The notes under the pieces: model-generated
The model's database searches: none
What the model saw: the letters and a program-made list of their open reading frames with translations, nothing else
Told to the model about the DNA's origin: nothing
Source: Capra hircus
Taxonomy: Eukaryota > Chordata > Mammalia > Artiodactyla > Bovidae
Reading direction: 5' to 3'
Length of the DNA stretch: 64,000 nt
Assembly (NCBI RefSeq): GCF_001704415.2
Contig: NC_030836.1
Coordinates: forward strand, 22,604,001-22,668,000
Shown: one piece after another, positions 11,946 to 22,541 of the stretch
Layout of the letters: each line of letters opens with the position of its first letter
Numbering within the stretch: position 1 is the first letter of the stretch
Program-made: the position numbers and the translations under genes

Positions 11946-13025
11946 AAAAGAATGAAAAGAGGAAAGAAGGAGAAAAGGAGAGATCTAGTTATAAATTGAA
12001 CAAAGGATGACACTAGTAGACAAAATGTGTCTCTATTCTTGCCTTTATTTTTTTGGTGAATCACCTGGCTTCTTCTACCTACTTGCTACTTCCCAAGAGA
12101 GAAGGAATTACTAATATGATTAGTCGGTTATGGAAAGAAGCTGAGCATATGAAAAGCTCAGCCCCTTCCATCTTCCTTGAGTTTTGGAACCAGTCTAACC
12201 TGATCCTTCATGTATGAAATTTCACAGAGGCAAGCACTCTCTTTTGGGAGTTCTGTTATTATGTATTTAATCCTGGAAATCAATTTTACGAAGTCCACTA
12301 TTACGATGCACTCATCACATTCTCCAAACAGTTCTGTTCATAATCATATGATTTTTTTGTTTTTAAATTTTGTTTCTTTCCTATTGTTTAATTGCTTCTA
12401 AAGTAAGGCTGAGAATGTGTGTGTCCATTTATTAGGGCTACCTGTAATATATTCTCACTATGTGTTATTAGTATTAAGGTATCTCTTTCAAGTAAGACTT
12501 TCACAATGACAGAGATTATAGATTTCCATAAAAACAAAAGCAGAGCAAGAAAACTAAGGGAGGAAAGGAAAACAGGTTCTGATTTCAGAAATTCAGCACA
12601 TTTTTTTATGCAAGCTTTTTACCGTTCCTTTATTCAATCATATTCAAATGTCCTCAAGCTGTTTGCATAGGTAAAATGAAGTATAGAGAGGCAACAATTG
12701 CTCAACAAATCTAGACTTATAGGGAAACAACAATGCCATACTAAGTATATGATAAGGATTTACTGGAACAAATCACTGTTCATGTTTGTATTCAGGTTAT
12801 CCTTAGAAATAACCTAATTTCTTTAAGTGTGGGATCCTTCATAGAGGCTTCTGACCAACTGGACTGGAGGCAATTCTAGTGAACTCAGAGCCATTAAAGA
12901 ATGGTGGTCAATAACAGTTTGGATGAACACAACTTAAAAGGTCCTGGAAGTAAAATTAGAAAGGCTAGCATCAGGTCATAGACCTGGGTAATGCAATGCT
13001 AATGAAGAAGTTTGGGAGGAGGGCT
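11946..13025. other. No recognised feature
   Basis: About 1.1 kb of A/T-rich sequence with no coding signal or repeat I can name. Confidence 0.5.
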
Positions 13026-13253
13026 ACTTCATGTATGCGTGTGTATACATACTTTAATTTTCATTTAAATACGGTTGATTTACAATGTGTTAGTTTCAGG
13101 TATACATTAAAGTGATTCAGTTGTATGTGTGTTTGTGTGTGTATACCCTCTGACCTGCTTCACCTAGTATGATCTCTAGGTCCATGCATGTTGTTGCTAA
13201 TGGCATTATTTTATTCTTTTTTATAGCTGAATGACATTCCATTTCATATATGT

Positions 13254-13454
13254 GCTATGCTGTGGTTAGTTGCTCAGTCGTGTTCAACTCTTTGGAGCCT
13301 ACCAGGCCCCTCTGTCCATGGGCATTCTGCAAACAAGAATACAGAGAGTGTTGCCATGCCCTCCTCTAGGGATCTTCCTAACCCAGGGATCGAACCCAGG
13401 TCTCGCGCATTGCAAGCAGATTCTTTATCATCTGAGACACCAGGGAATCCCTTG
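13254..13454 (-). mobile_element. Bov-tA SINE inserted in L1
   Basis: Antisense Bov-tA from ttagttgctcagtcgtg to caccagggaatccc. Flanked by a 9-bp duplication, catatatgt (13245-13253 and 13455-13463). Confidence 0.93.
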
Positions 13455-14104
13455 CATATATGTACCACATCTTATCTATATATTCCTCTGTTTATTAACA
13501 CTTCAGTTTCTTCCATGTCCTGGGTATTGTAAATAGCACTGCAGTGAACATTCAAGTGAATGTATCTTTTTGGATTATGCTTTTACTCTGGGCAACTGCC
13601 TAGAAGTAGGACTGTTGGATCATATGATATTTCTATTTTTAGTTGTTTAAGGAATCTCTATATTGTTCTCTATAATGGTTGTACCAATTTACAATCATAT
13701 CAGCAGTGTAGAAGCGTTCCTTTTCTCCACACCCTCTCCAGCCTTTATTGTTTGTGGATTTTTTGATGCTGGTCATTCTGACCGATGTGAGGTGATACCG
13801 CCTTCTAGTTTTGATTTGTATTTCTCTAATAATTAGTGATGCTAAACAACTTTTCATGTGCTTGTTGTTGATCTATATGTCTTCATTAAAAAAATGTTTA
13901 TATCTCCTGCCCATTTTTTGATTTGGCTGTTTTGATATTGAGCTATATGAGATGTTTATTTATTTTGGAAATTAATCCCTTCTTAGTCATAATAGTTGGA
14001 AATATTTGTTTCAAAGACAATGAAAAGTTGTCTTTTTGCATACTGTGCAAAAGTTCTTAAGTTTAATTAGGTCCAATTTATGTAATTTTTATTTCCAATA
14101 CCCT

Positions 14105-14317
14105 GGGTAAGTAAGTGTTAGTTGCTCAGTCGTGCCCGACTCTTTGAGACCCCATGGACTGCAGCCCACCAGGCTTCTCTGTCCATGAGATTTTCCAGGC
14201 AAGGATACTAGAGTGGGTTGCCATTTGCTTCTCTAGGGGATCTTCCCAACCCAGGGATTGAACCCGGGTCCCCTGCACAGCAGGCAGATTCTTTACTGAC
14301 TGAGCTACAAGGGAAGC
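14105..14317 (-). mobile_element. Bov-tA SINE inserted in L1
   Basis: Antisense Bov-tA from gttagttgctcagtcgtgcc to gctacaagggaagcc. Flanked by the 10-bp duplication ccaataccct (14095-14104 and 14318-14327). Confidence 0.95.
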
Positions 14318-15077
14318 CCAATACCCTAGGAGATGGGTCCAAAAAAATAGTGCTGCAACTTATGCCAAACAGTATCAACCATGTTTTCTTCTAGGAATGT
14401 AATGGTATCCAGTCTTACATTTAGGTCTTTATACATTTTGAGTTTATTTTTGTGTATGGTGTTAGTGTTCTAAGTTCATTCTTTTACATGCAGCTGTCTA
14501 GTTTTCCCAGCACCACTTATTGAAGAGACTGTCTTTTCTACATTGTATTTCTTGCATCCTTTGTAGTAGATTAATTATTAATTAGTAATTTAGTTTTGGC
14601 TTACTATCCTGTTCTATTGACCTATATATCTGTTTTTGTGCTATACCATGCTATTTAGATTACTGTAGCTTTGTATATAGTTTGAAGTCAAGGAACCTGA
14701 TTCCTCTAGCTCCATCTTCTTTCTCAAAATTGCTTTGGCTATTTGAGGTCTTTCATGTTTCCATACAAAGTTTAAAAACTTTGTTCTATTTCTGTGAAAA
14801 TTGCCATTGGCATTTTGACAGAGATTGCATTGTATCTGTAGATTGCCTTGGGTAGTATGGTCGTTTTAAAAATATTGATTCTTCCAATCCAAGAATGTGG
14901 CATATCCTTTCCTCTAATTATGTCATCTTCAATTTCAACAACTTCATATAGTTTTCAGAGTACAGGTTTTTGCCTCCTTATGTAACTTTATTCCTACCTC
15001 TTTTATCCTTTTTGATCAAGTGTTTGTGGTTTGTTCTGTGGGGATTTTTTTTTTTCTTTCTTGCTTTTGAATCAGAA

Positions 15078-15622
15078 TTTTTTTTTAATTTTTATTTTTA
15101 CTTTATTTTACTTTACAATACTGTATTGGTTTTGCCATACATTGACATGAATCCGCCACGGGTGTACATGAGTTCCCAATCCTGAACCCCCCCTCCCACC
15201 TCTCACCCCATATCATCTCTCTGGATCATCCCCGTGCACCAGCCCCAAGCATCCTGTATCCTGTATTGAACATAGACTGGTAATTCGTTTCTTACATGAT
15301 AGTATGCATGTTTCAGTGCCATTCTCCCAAATCATCCCATCCTCTCCCTCTCCCTCAGAGCCCGAAAGTCCGTTCTACACATCTGTGTCTCTTTTGCTGT
15401 CTCACATACAGGGTTATCATTACCAGCTTTCTAAATTCCATATATATGTGTTAGTATACTGTATTGGTGTTTTTCTTTCTAGCTTACTTCACTCTGTATG
15501 ATTGGCTCCAGTTTCATCCATCTCATTAGAACTGATTCAAATGTATTCTTTTTAATGGCTGAGTAATACTCCATTGTGTATATGTACCACAGCTTTCTTA
15601 TCCATTCACCTGCTGATGTTTA
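15078..15622 (-). mobile_element. L1-BT-like 5'-truncated insertion
   Basis: It begins with a T-rich tract (the poly(A) tail read antisense) and tactgtattggttttgccat, then the GC-rich ccccccctcccacctctcacc of the ruminant L1 3' UTR. It closely resembles the 3' part of the L1 at 22542-25080. No clear duplication was seen at its ends. Confidence 0.88.
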
Positions 15623-16929
15623 ATGAAAGCAGCACCCACAGTTATAATCAAAATTGTAAAAGTAGCCAAATACTAAATTTTTCAGGGGAAGATAAATGGA
15701 CTCTTCTTCTGAGTCTTATTTCAGACATCTTAGGGGTCTCTTTAGTAACTGCAGAAATTCTTCAAGAAGGTATCTATGTCTAAATGCTCCAGTATACTGT
15801 CAATCCTTTAATAGCACATACTATTAAATCTTGCTCATGAATCATATTTTTTTTCACTTGGAGCTGTCCATATGAAATGGTGCATGAGTTGCCATTTTGT
15901 TTCAATATGACAAAATATAAATCAATTCTACAGTGAATAGTAATGCCCTTTGGGAGCCTACTTTAGAAGTTTGTGGGGGAATATATAAGAAAATTAATGA
16001 CACAATATTTCAAGCCGTGGCATTGAAAGTAAGACCTAACTTTCTCAGGTCATTAAGTTCCAATAAATATATCATCTCTTTATCTTCTAACTTATATCCA
16101 TGCCAAATGTTACTAGTGGCTATTGAAGGAAATGATGAACTCGGCTCTTTCTTGTACATATACGTACGCTGTCACCAACCATATTTTCAGAACCAGATGC
16201 TTGATTTTCACCATTACTGAATAGGCAATATCTATGGTTTGATTGAGAAAATGGGCCACTGGGGCAAGCTGGTTAATTAGCAATTTGGGGAACCAGCTAT
16301 GTACTGGTTTGGTCTCCCATTCCTTTTCAGACCTTCTCCTGTTTCACTATATTTTCTGAATGTCCTTTTCCCTCTGACTTATACATAGGTTGGATTAAAG
16401 AGGGGAATCTGAAGACTGGACATCGGTGGGGAGAGAGGAGGGAATCAAGGCTATTTCTCTTAACTCCCTACCTTGGACAATGTCCTCAGCAGTGCCTGTG
16501 TTTTCTGTGATTCCAACTCTCAGTAGGAGGGCTGGTCTCTATTTCAACAGGGTAGCCCCTGCTTTTTTTTTTCTAGTTTCTGATAGTTGATCCTGGTTCT
16601 GATTTTTGTGCTTTGGTAACACCACTTTCTCTTGTTATCCCTCCCAATTTTTCTAGCCACTGCTAATTGATTTGATTTCCTCTGTTTTGCTTCAGAACTC
16701 CTCAAATACATGTGTAACTAATACCCTGTATTAAATTCTCTCTGCTTGAAATATCTAAAATGTCTTTTTCCTCTCTGCACCTCAACTGAAACATTAGAGG
16801 CAAACAGATGAAATGAGGTTGAGTAACATAGTGGAAAAATAATAGAGGTGAGAAGAAACATACTTGAAAAAAATGTTTTCTAGTGTTGGAGGAGGAAAAT
16901 CATAACCACCCTGGGTGGTCAGTTGAAAT
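15623..16929. other. No recognised feature
   Basis: About 1.3 kb with no coding signal or repeat family that I recognise. Confidence 0.5.
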
Positions 16930-17190
16930 TTTAACTCCTCTAATAAGTTTAAGTCTCAGCTCTGCCTCTTAGGAACCCTGCAATCTTGGGCATATTATTT
17001 AACTTCTCCCTGCTTCAGTTCAGTTCAGTCGCTCAGTCATGTCTGACTCTTTGCGACCCCATGAATCAGTGCCTGCTTTAGTGAAATAGTGTTGCCATTG
17101 CATGGACTTATTGTGAACATTAAGGAAATTACTAGCAATTCCTAGTTCGTAGCAAGTCATTAAAAATGTTATAATAAGCCCTCTACTTTT
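16930..17190 (-). repeat. MIR SINE, interrupted
   Basis: The plus strand reads ctcagctctgcctcttagg, cttgggcatattatttaactt, then after an insert tcgtagcaagtcattaaaaat, following the antisense MIR order. A 55-bp BovB-type fragment interrupts it. Confidence 0.65.
17018..17070 (-). mobile_element. Minimal BovB 3'-end insertion
   Basis: Only about 53 bp of antisense BovB 3' end (cagttcagtcgctcagtcatg through gcgaccccatgaatc) lies in the MIR. The 7-bp word cctgctt occurs immediately on both sides. Confidence 0.75.
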
Positions 17191-17248
17191 TTTAGTGTTG
17201 TGGAGATACCCAGGAGTTTCATCTTTACTTTTGGCATACTTAAGCTCT

Positions 17249-20200
17249 CAGTTCAGTTCAGTCGCTCAGTTGCGTCTGACTCTTTGTGACCCCATGGACT
17301 GCAGCACGCCAGGCTTCCCTATTCATCACCAACTCCTGGAGCATGCTCAAACTCATGTCCATTGAGTCAGTGATGCTATTCAGCCATCTCACCCTCTGTT
17401 GTCCCCTTCTCCTCCCTCCTTCAATCTTCCCCAGCACCAGGGTCTTTTCTAGTGAGTCACTTCTTTGCATCAGGTGGCCAAAGTATTGGATTTCAGCTTC
17501 AGCATCAGTCCTTCCAATGAATATTCAGAACTGATTTCCTTTAGGATGGACTGGTTGGATCTCCTTGCAGTCCAAGGGACTCTCAAGAGTCTTCTCTGAC
17601 ACCACAGTTCAAAAACATAAATTCTTAAGTGCTCAGCTTTCTTTATAGTCCAACTGTCACAGCCATACATGACTACTAGAAAAATCATAGCTTGGAATAG
17701 ATGGAACTTGTTTGGCAAAGAAATGTCTCTGCTTTTTAATATGCTATTTAGGATGGTCATAGCTTTTCCTCCAAGGAGCAAATGTCTTTTAATTTCATCC
17801 TGCAGTCACCATCTGCAGTAATTTTGGAGCCCCGAAAAAAAAGTCTGTCACTGTTTCCATTGGTTCCCCATCTATTTGCCTTGAAGTGATGGAACCAGAT
17901 GCCATGATCTTAGTTTTCTGAATGTTGAGTTTTAAGCTAGCTTTTTCACTCCCCTCTTTCACTTTCCAAGAGGCTCTTTAGTTCTTCTTCACTTTCTACC
18001 ATAAGTGTGGTGTCAACTGTGTATCTGAAATTATTGATATTTCTCCCTGCAATCTTGATTCCAGGATGTGCTTCATTCAGCCCAGCATTTTGCATGATGT
18101 ACTCTGCATATAAGTTAAATAACCAGTGTGGCAATATATAGCCTTGTCATACTCCTTTCCTGATTTGGAAACAGTCTTTTCTTCCCTGTCCAGTTCTAAC
18201 TGTTGCTTCTTAACCTACATACAGGTTTCTCAAGAGGGAGGTAGGGTGGTCTGGTATTCCCATCTCTTGAAGAATTTTCCACAATTTGTTGTGATCCACA
18301 CAGTCAAAGACTGGCATAGTCAATAAAGTAGAAATAGGTGTTCTTCTGGAACTCTCCTGCTCTTTCAATGACCCATCAGATGTTGGCAAATTGATCTCTG
18401 GTGCCTCTGCCTTTTCTAAATCCAATTTGAATGTCTGGAAGTTCACAGTTCATGTACTGTTCAAGCCTGGCTTGAAGGATTTTGAGCATTACTTTGCTAG
18501 CGTGTAAGATGAGTCCAGTTGTGCGGTAGTTTGAGCATTCTTTGGCATTGCCTTTCTTTGGAACTGGAAAGAAAACTGACCTTTTCCAGTCCTGTGGCCA
18601 CTGCTGAGTTGTCCAAATATGTTGGCATATTGAGTGCAGCATTTTCACAGCATCATCTCTTAGGATTTGAAATAGCTCAACTGGAATTCCATCACCTTCA
18701 CTAGTTTTGTTTGTAGTTATACTTCCTAAGGCCCACTTGACTTCACATTCCAGGATGTCTGGAGTGATCACACCATCGTGGTTGTCCAGGTCATGAAGAT
18801 CTTTTTTTTGTATAGTTCTTCTGTGTATACTTGCCACCTCTTCTTAATATCTTCTGCTTCTATTAGATCCATACTATTTCTGTCCTTTATTGTGCCCATC
18901 TTTGCATGAAATGTTCCCTTGGCATCTCTAATTTTCTTGAAGAGCTCTCTAGACTTTACCATTCTGTTGTTTTCCTCTGTTTCTTTGCACTGATCACTGA
19001 GGAAAGCTTTCTTATCTCCCCTTGCTATTCTTTGGAACTCTGCATTCAAATGGGTATATCTTTCCTTTTCTCCTTTGCCTTTAGCTTTTCTTCTTTCTCA
19101 ACTATTTGTAGGGCCTACTCAGACAACCATTTTGCCTTTCATTTCTTAGGGGTGGTCTTGATCACTGCCTCCTGTAAAATATCATGAACCTCTGTCCTTA
19201 GTTCTTCAGGCACTCTGTCTTTCAGATGTAATCCCTTGAATCTATTTGTCTCTTCCACTGTATAATCATAAGGGATTTGATTTAGGTCATATCTAAATGG
19301 TCTAGTGGTTTTCCCTATTTTTTTCAATTTAAATCTGAATTTGGAAATAAAGATTTCATGATCTGAGCCACAGTCAGCTCCCAGTCTTGTTTTTGCTGAC
19401 TGTATAGAGCTTCTCCACCTTTGGCTGCAAAGAATATAATCAATCTGATTTTGGTATTGATCATCTGGTGACGTCCATGTGTAGGGTCTTCTCTTGTGTT
19501 GTTGGAACAGTGTGTTTGCTATGACCAGTGCATTCTCTTGGCAAAACTATTAGCCTTTGCCCTGCTTCATTCTGTACTCCAGAGCCAAATTTGCCTGTTA
19601 CTCCAGGTATCTCTTTTGTGCTTCAGTCCCCTATAATGAAAAGGATATCTATTTTGGGTATTAGTTCTAGAAGGTCTTGTAGGTCCTCATAGAACCGTCC
19701 AGCTTCTTCAGCATTACTGGTTGGGACATAGACTTGGATTACCATGATATTGAATGGTTTGCCTTGGAAATGAACAGAGATCATTCTGTCATTTTTGAGA
19801 TTTCATCCAAGTACTGTATTTCAGACTCTCTTTTTGACTATGAGGGCTACCCCATTTCTTCTAAGGGACTGTTGCCCATAGTGGTAGATATAATGGTCAT
19901 CTGAGTTAAAGTCACCCATTCCAGTCCATTTTAGTTCACTGATTCCTAAAATGTTGATGTTCACTCCTGCCACCTCCTGTTTGACCACTTCCAATTTGCC
20001 TTGATTCATGGACCTAACATTCCAGGTTCCTATGCAATATTGCTCTTTACAGCAATAATCAGACCTTGCTTCCATCACCAGTCTCATCTACCACTGGGCT
20101 TTGTTTATGCTTTGGCTCTGTCTCTTCATTCTTTCCAGAGTTATTTCTCCACTGATCTCCAGTAGCTAATTGGGCACCTGCCGACCTGGGGAGTTCATTT

Positions 20201-21262
20201 TCAGTGTCCTATCTTTTTGTCTTTTCATGTTGCTCACGGGGTTCTCAGGGCAAGCATACTTAATTGATTTGCCATTCCCTTCTCCAGTGGACCACATTTT
20301 GACAGAACTCTCCACCATGACCAGTCTTGGGTGGCCCTACACAGCATGGTTCATAGTTTCATTGAGTTAGACAAGGCTGTGGTCTGTGTAATCAGTTTGA
20401 TTAGTTTTTTGTGATTGTAGTTTTTATTCTGTCTGCCCTCTGCCAGGTAAGGATAATTGGCTTATGAAAGCTTCCTGATGAGAGAGACTGACTGTGGGGG
20501 AAACTGGGTCTTGTTCTGATGAGCGGGGCCATGCTCAGTAAATCTTCAATCCAATTTTCTGTTGATAGGTGGGGCTATGTTCCCTTCCTTTTGTTGACCT
20601 GAAACCAAACTATGGTAGAAGTAACAAAGATAATGGTGACCTCCTTCAAAAGGTCTCACTCAGTGCTTGTGACCTTGCAGCAGGCCACTGTGACCTGTGC
20701 CTCCACTGGAGACCCCTGGACACTCACAGTCAAATCTGAATCTGTCTCTTGTGGGATCCTGCCCCTTTCTCCTGGGTCTCTGTGCACACAGGCTTTGTTT
20801 GTGCCCTCCAAGTGTCTATTTCTCAGTCCTGTGTAAGTTCTGGCAGCTCTATGGTGGGGTTAATGGGGACCTCCTCGAAGAAAGCTTATGCCACATCCAG
20901 GTCTGCTGCACCCAGAGCCCCTGCCCCTGTGGCAGGCCACTGCTGACCTATACCTCCACAGGAGATACTCAAACAGTCAAAGGCAGGTCTGGCTCAGTCT
21001 CTGTGGGGTCTCCTGGTGTGCATAAGATTTTGTTTGAGCCCTCTGAGTGTGTCTGGTGGGTATGGGGTTTGATTCTAAATGTGATTTTTCTCATCCTACT
21101 GTCTTGCTGGGCTTCTCCTTTGCTCTTGGACATGGGGTATCTTTTTTTGGTGGGATCCAACATTCTCCTGTCGATGGTTGTTCAGCAATGTGTTGTAATT
21201 TTGGAGTTCTTGCAGGAGAAGATGAGAGCAGGTCCTTCTACTCCACCATCTTGGGAGATTAT
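17249..21262 (-). mobile_element. Near full-length BovB (RTE) LINE with L1-like leader
   Basis: A 4.0-kb insertion bracketed by a perfect 12-bp duplication, tacttaagctct (17237-17248 and 21263-21274). Reading on the minus strand: a GC-richer 5' leader (21262 to about 20400), an APE-type endonuclease N-terminus (YCIGTWNVRSMNQGKLEVVK at about 20040), linker and RT domains, and the BovB 3' end cagttcagtc. The leader resembles the L1 5' UTR-like segment at 33040-33830. Being bracketed by one duplication suggests the whole block was copied together. Confidence 0.93.
17258..20087 (-). pseudogene. BovB ORF2 (endonuclease-RT), disrupted
   Basis: ORF2 fragments are spread over frames: endonuclease 20087-19821, linker 19327-19139 and 19049-18768, RT fingers/palm 18837-18376 (QIGFRKGRGTRDQFANI), 18446-18210, a degenerate active-site segment 18134-17946 reading FRYTVDTTLMVE instead of the usual RYADDTTLM, and the C-terminal part 17781-17258. 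Multiple frameshifts and the YTVDT replacement of YADDT make it inactive. Confidence 0.9.
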
Positions 21263-21524
21263 TACTTAAGCTCTAAATAGACATTAAAGTTATCTAAGCA
21301 TGAACTGTGAATGCCAAAAAATGACACATTAAACAGAGAATAAGTGAGAAAATCTTACCCTTAGTGACAATTGTAGTGATGCAATTAATTCTTAAACTTC
21401 ACTCTATTTTCTTTATACTCAGAGTGAAGATTGGAGAGTGGCGATGTGTTCCCAAATCACTCACACCTGCCTTAGTTACCTACACTTTAGCTCCACTTTT
21501 TCTCAGTTCTTCCATTTAATCTGT

Positions 21525-22115
21525 TGTAGCCACACGTTCCGGGAAACAAACTCACTCAGAAGGACAGTGCAGATAGTGGAGTGCAGTTTATTACACCGGT
21601 GGGCCCAAGGCAGAGTCTCCTCTCAGCCAAGGACCCCGACCAGCATTTGGGAAAATCTTTTATACCCCATGTGTACCTGACACCCCATGGGTGTCTGAAC
21701 CCACCACTCCAAATTCCTTGAGACTTACATAAACCAAGGAAAATACAACCCCAATAACCCCATGATTCACGTGCTATGTGCTCATGTGCTCAAAGTCAAA
21801 CAATTAGCCAATAATCAATAAACCTGAGGTTATACTCCGATCGATACAAAAAATTTTATGGCCTGTCTGGAGGAAGGGGTGATTAGTATATGTTTTCTCT
21901 TAGGCGATGAGTAACCTAGATATGATCTTCAAGGTTCCCCGGTCTGGAGGTGCTCTTATCCTTCTGTTGTTGTTTTCATAGGCACTAAACACAGAGTTCA
22001 GAGTCCATTGGAAAGGTGGCCGAGCACGATCAGCATGAACAGGCCTAAGATGAAGTCCAGGCCCTATGAATTCCTTCTTCAAATCAAAACATATTTCCTA
22101 ACTTCACAGACAACA
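21525..22115 (-). mobile_element. Probable solo ERV LTR
   Basis: In minus orientation it runs from TGTTGTCTGTGAAG to GTGTGGCTACA, with AATAAACTGCACTCC as the poly(A) signal near its 3' end. Flanking hexamers are atctgt (21519-21524) and ttctgt (22116-22121), 5 of 6 matching, which fits the 6-bp duplication of class II (ERVK-type) elements. No gag, pro, pol or env sequence adjoins it, so it is probably a recombined solo LTR. Confidence 0.7.
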
Positions 22116-22121
22116 TTCTGT

Positions 22122-22511
22122 TAGAGCTTTTACCCAAAGTAGCAAAGACATTGGGGTAGAGGCCAAGGTAGGCACAGTGTATTATAAAGGGTTATAATGA
22201 GAAAAGTTCTTGATGATTAGTCTTTTTTGGGGGATTGCCTCTTCTCTACTGCCCAATAGTGTTTTCTTTTTCTCCAAATGTGCTTGACTTACCTTCCTTT
22301 TGTTTTCTTGGCTTCTCTATTCCAAAAACTTGAAATTCTAGAGTACTTACCACCTCTGTGTCAAGTGCTAAAGGACCAGGAATTTATCATAGCCACCAGG
22401 ACTTTACTTGAAAAGTCAACATTTAAATAGTTTTCCTCATTTTCAACTTCAAAATTGGGTTGCCAAGTCATTTTCCCTGACTATTTTCTGATTGTTCTGA
22501 GCATTGACATT
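22122..22511. other. No recognised feature
   Basis: About 390 bp without a recognised element, ending at the long A run. Confidence 0.5.
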
Positions 22512-22534
22512 AAAAAAAAAAAAAAAAAAAAAAA
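22512..22534 (+). repeat. Poly(A) run and L1 target site
   Basis: 23 consecutive A residues. The end of the run plus ccttcta forms the left copy of the 15-bp target duplication of the adjacent L1. Confidence 0.9.
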
Positions 22535-22541
22535 CCTTCTA

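Larger units (their letters stand above)
13030..15070 (-). mobile_element. L1 LINE, antisense, 3' portion
   Basis: It begins with the antisense L1 3' UTR (gttgatttacaatgtgttag), passes ttctgaccgatgtgaggtgata and continues into the ORF2 RT region (agtttgaagtcaaggaacctg). Two Bov-tA SINEs are inserted, at 13254-13454 and 14105-14317. Confidence 0.88.

Noticed and set aside
20697..21269. 190-codon open frame on the plus strand
   Set aside because: It lies antisense within the leader of the BovB insertion; no start context, domain or conservation argument supports it.
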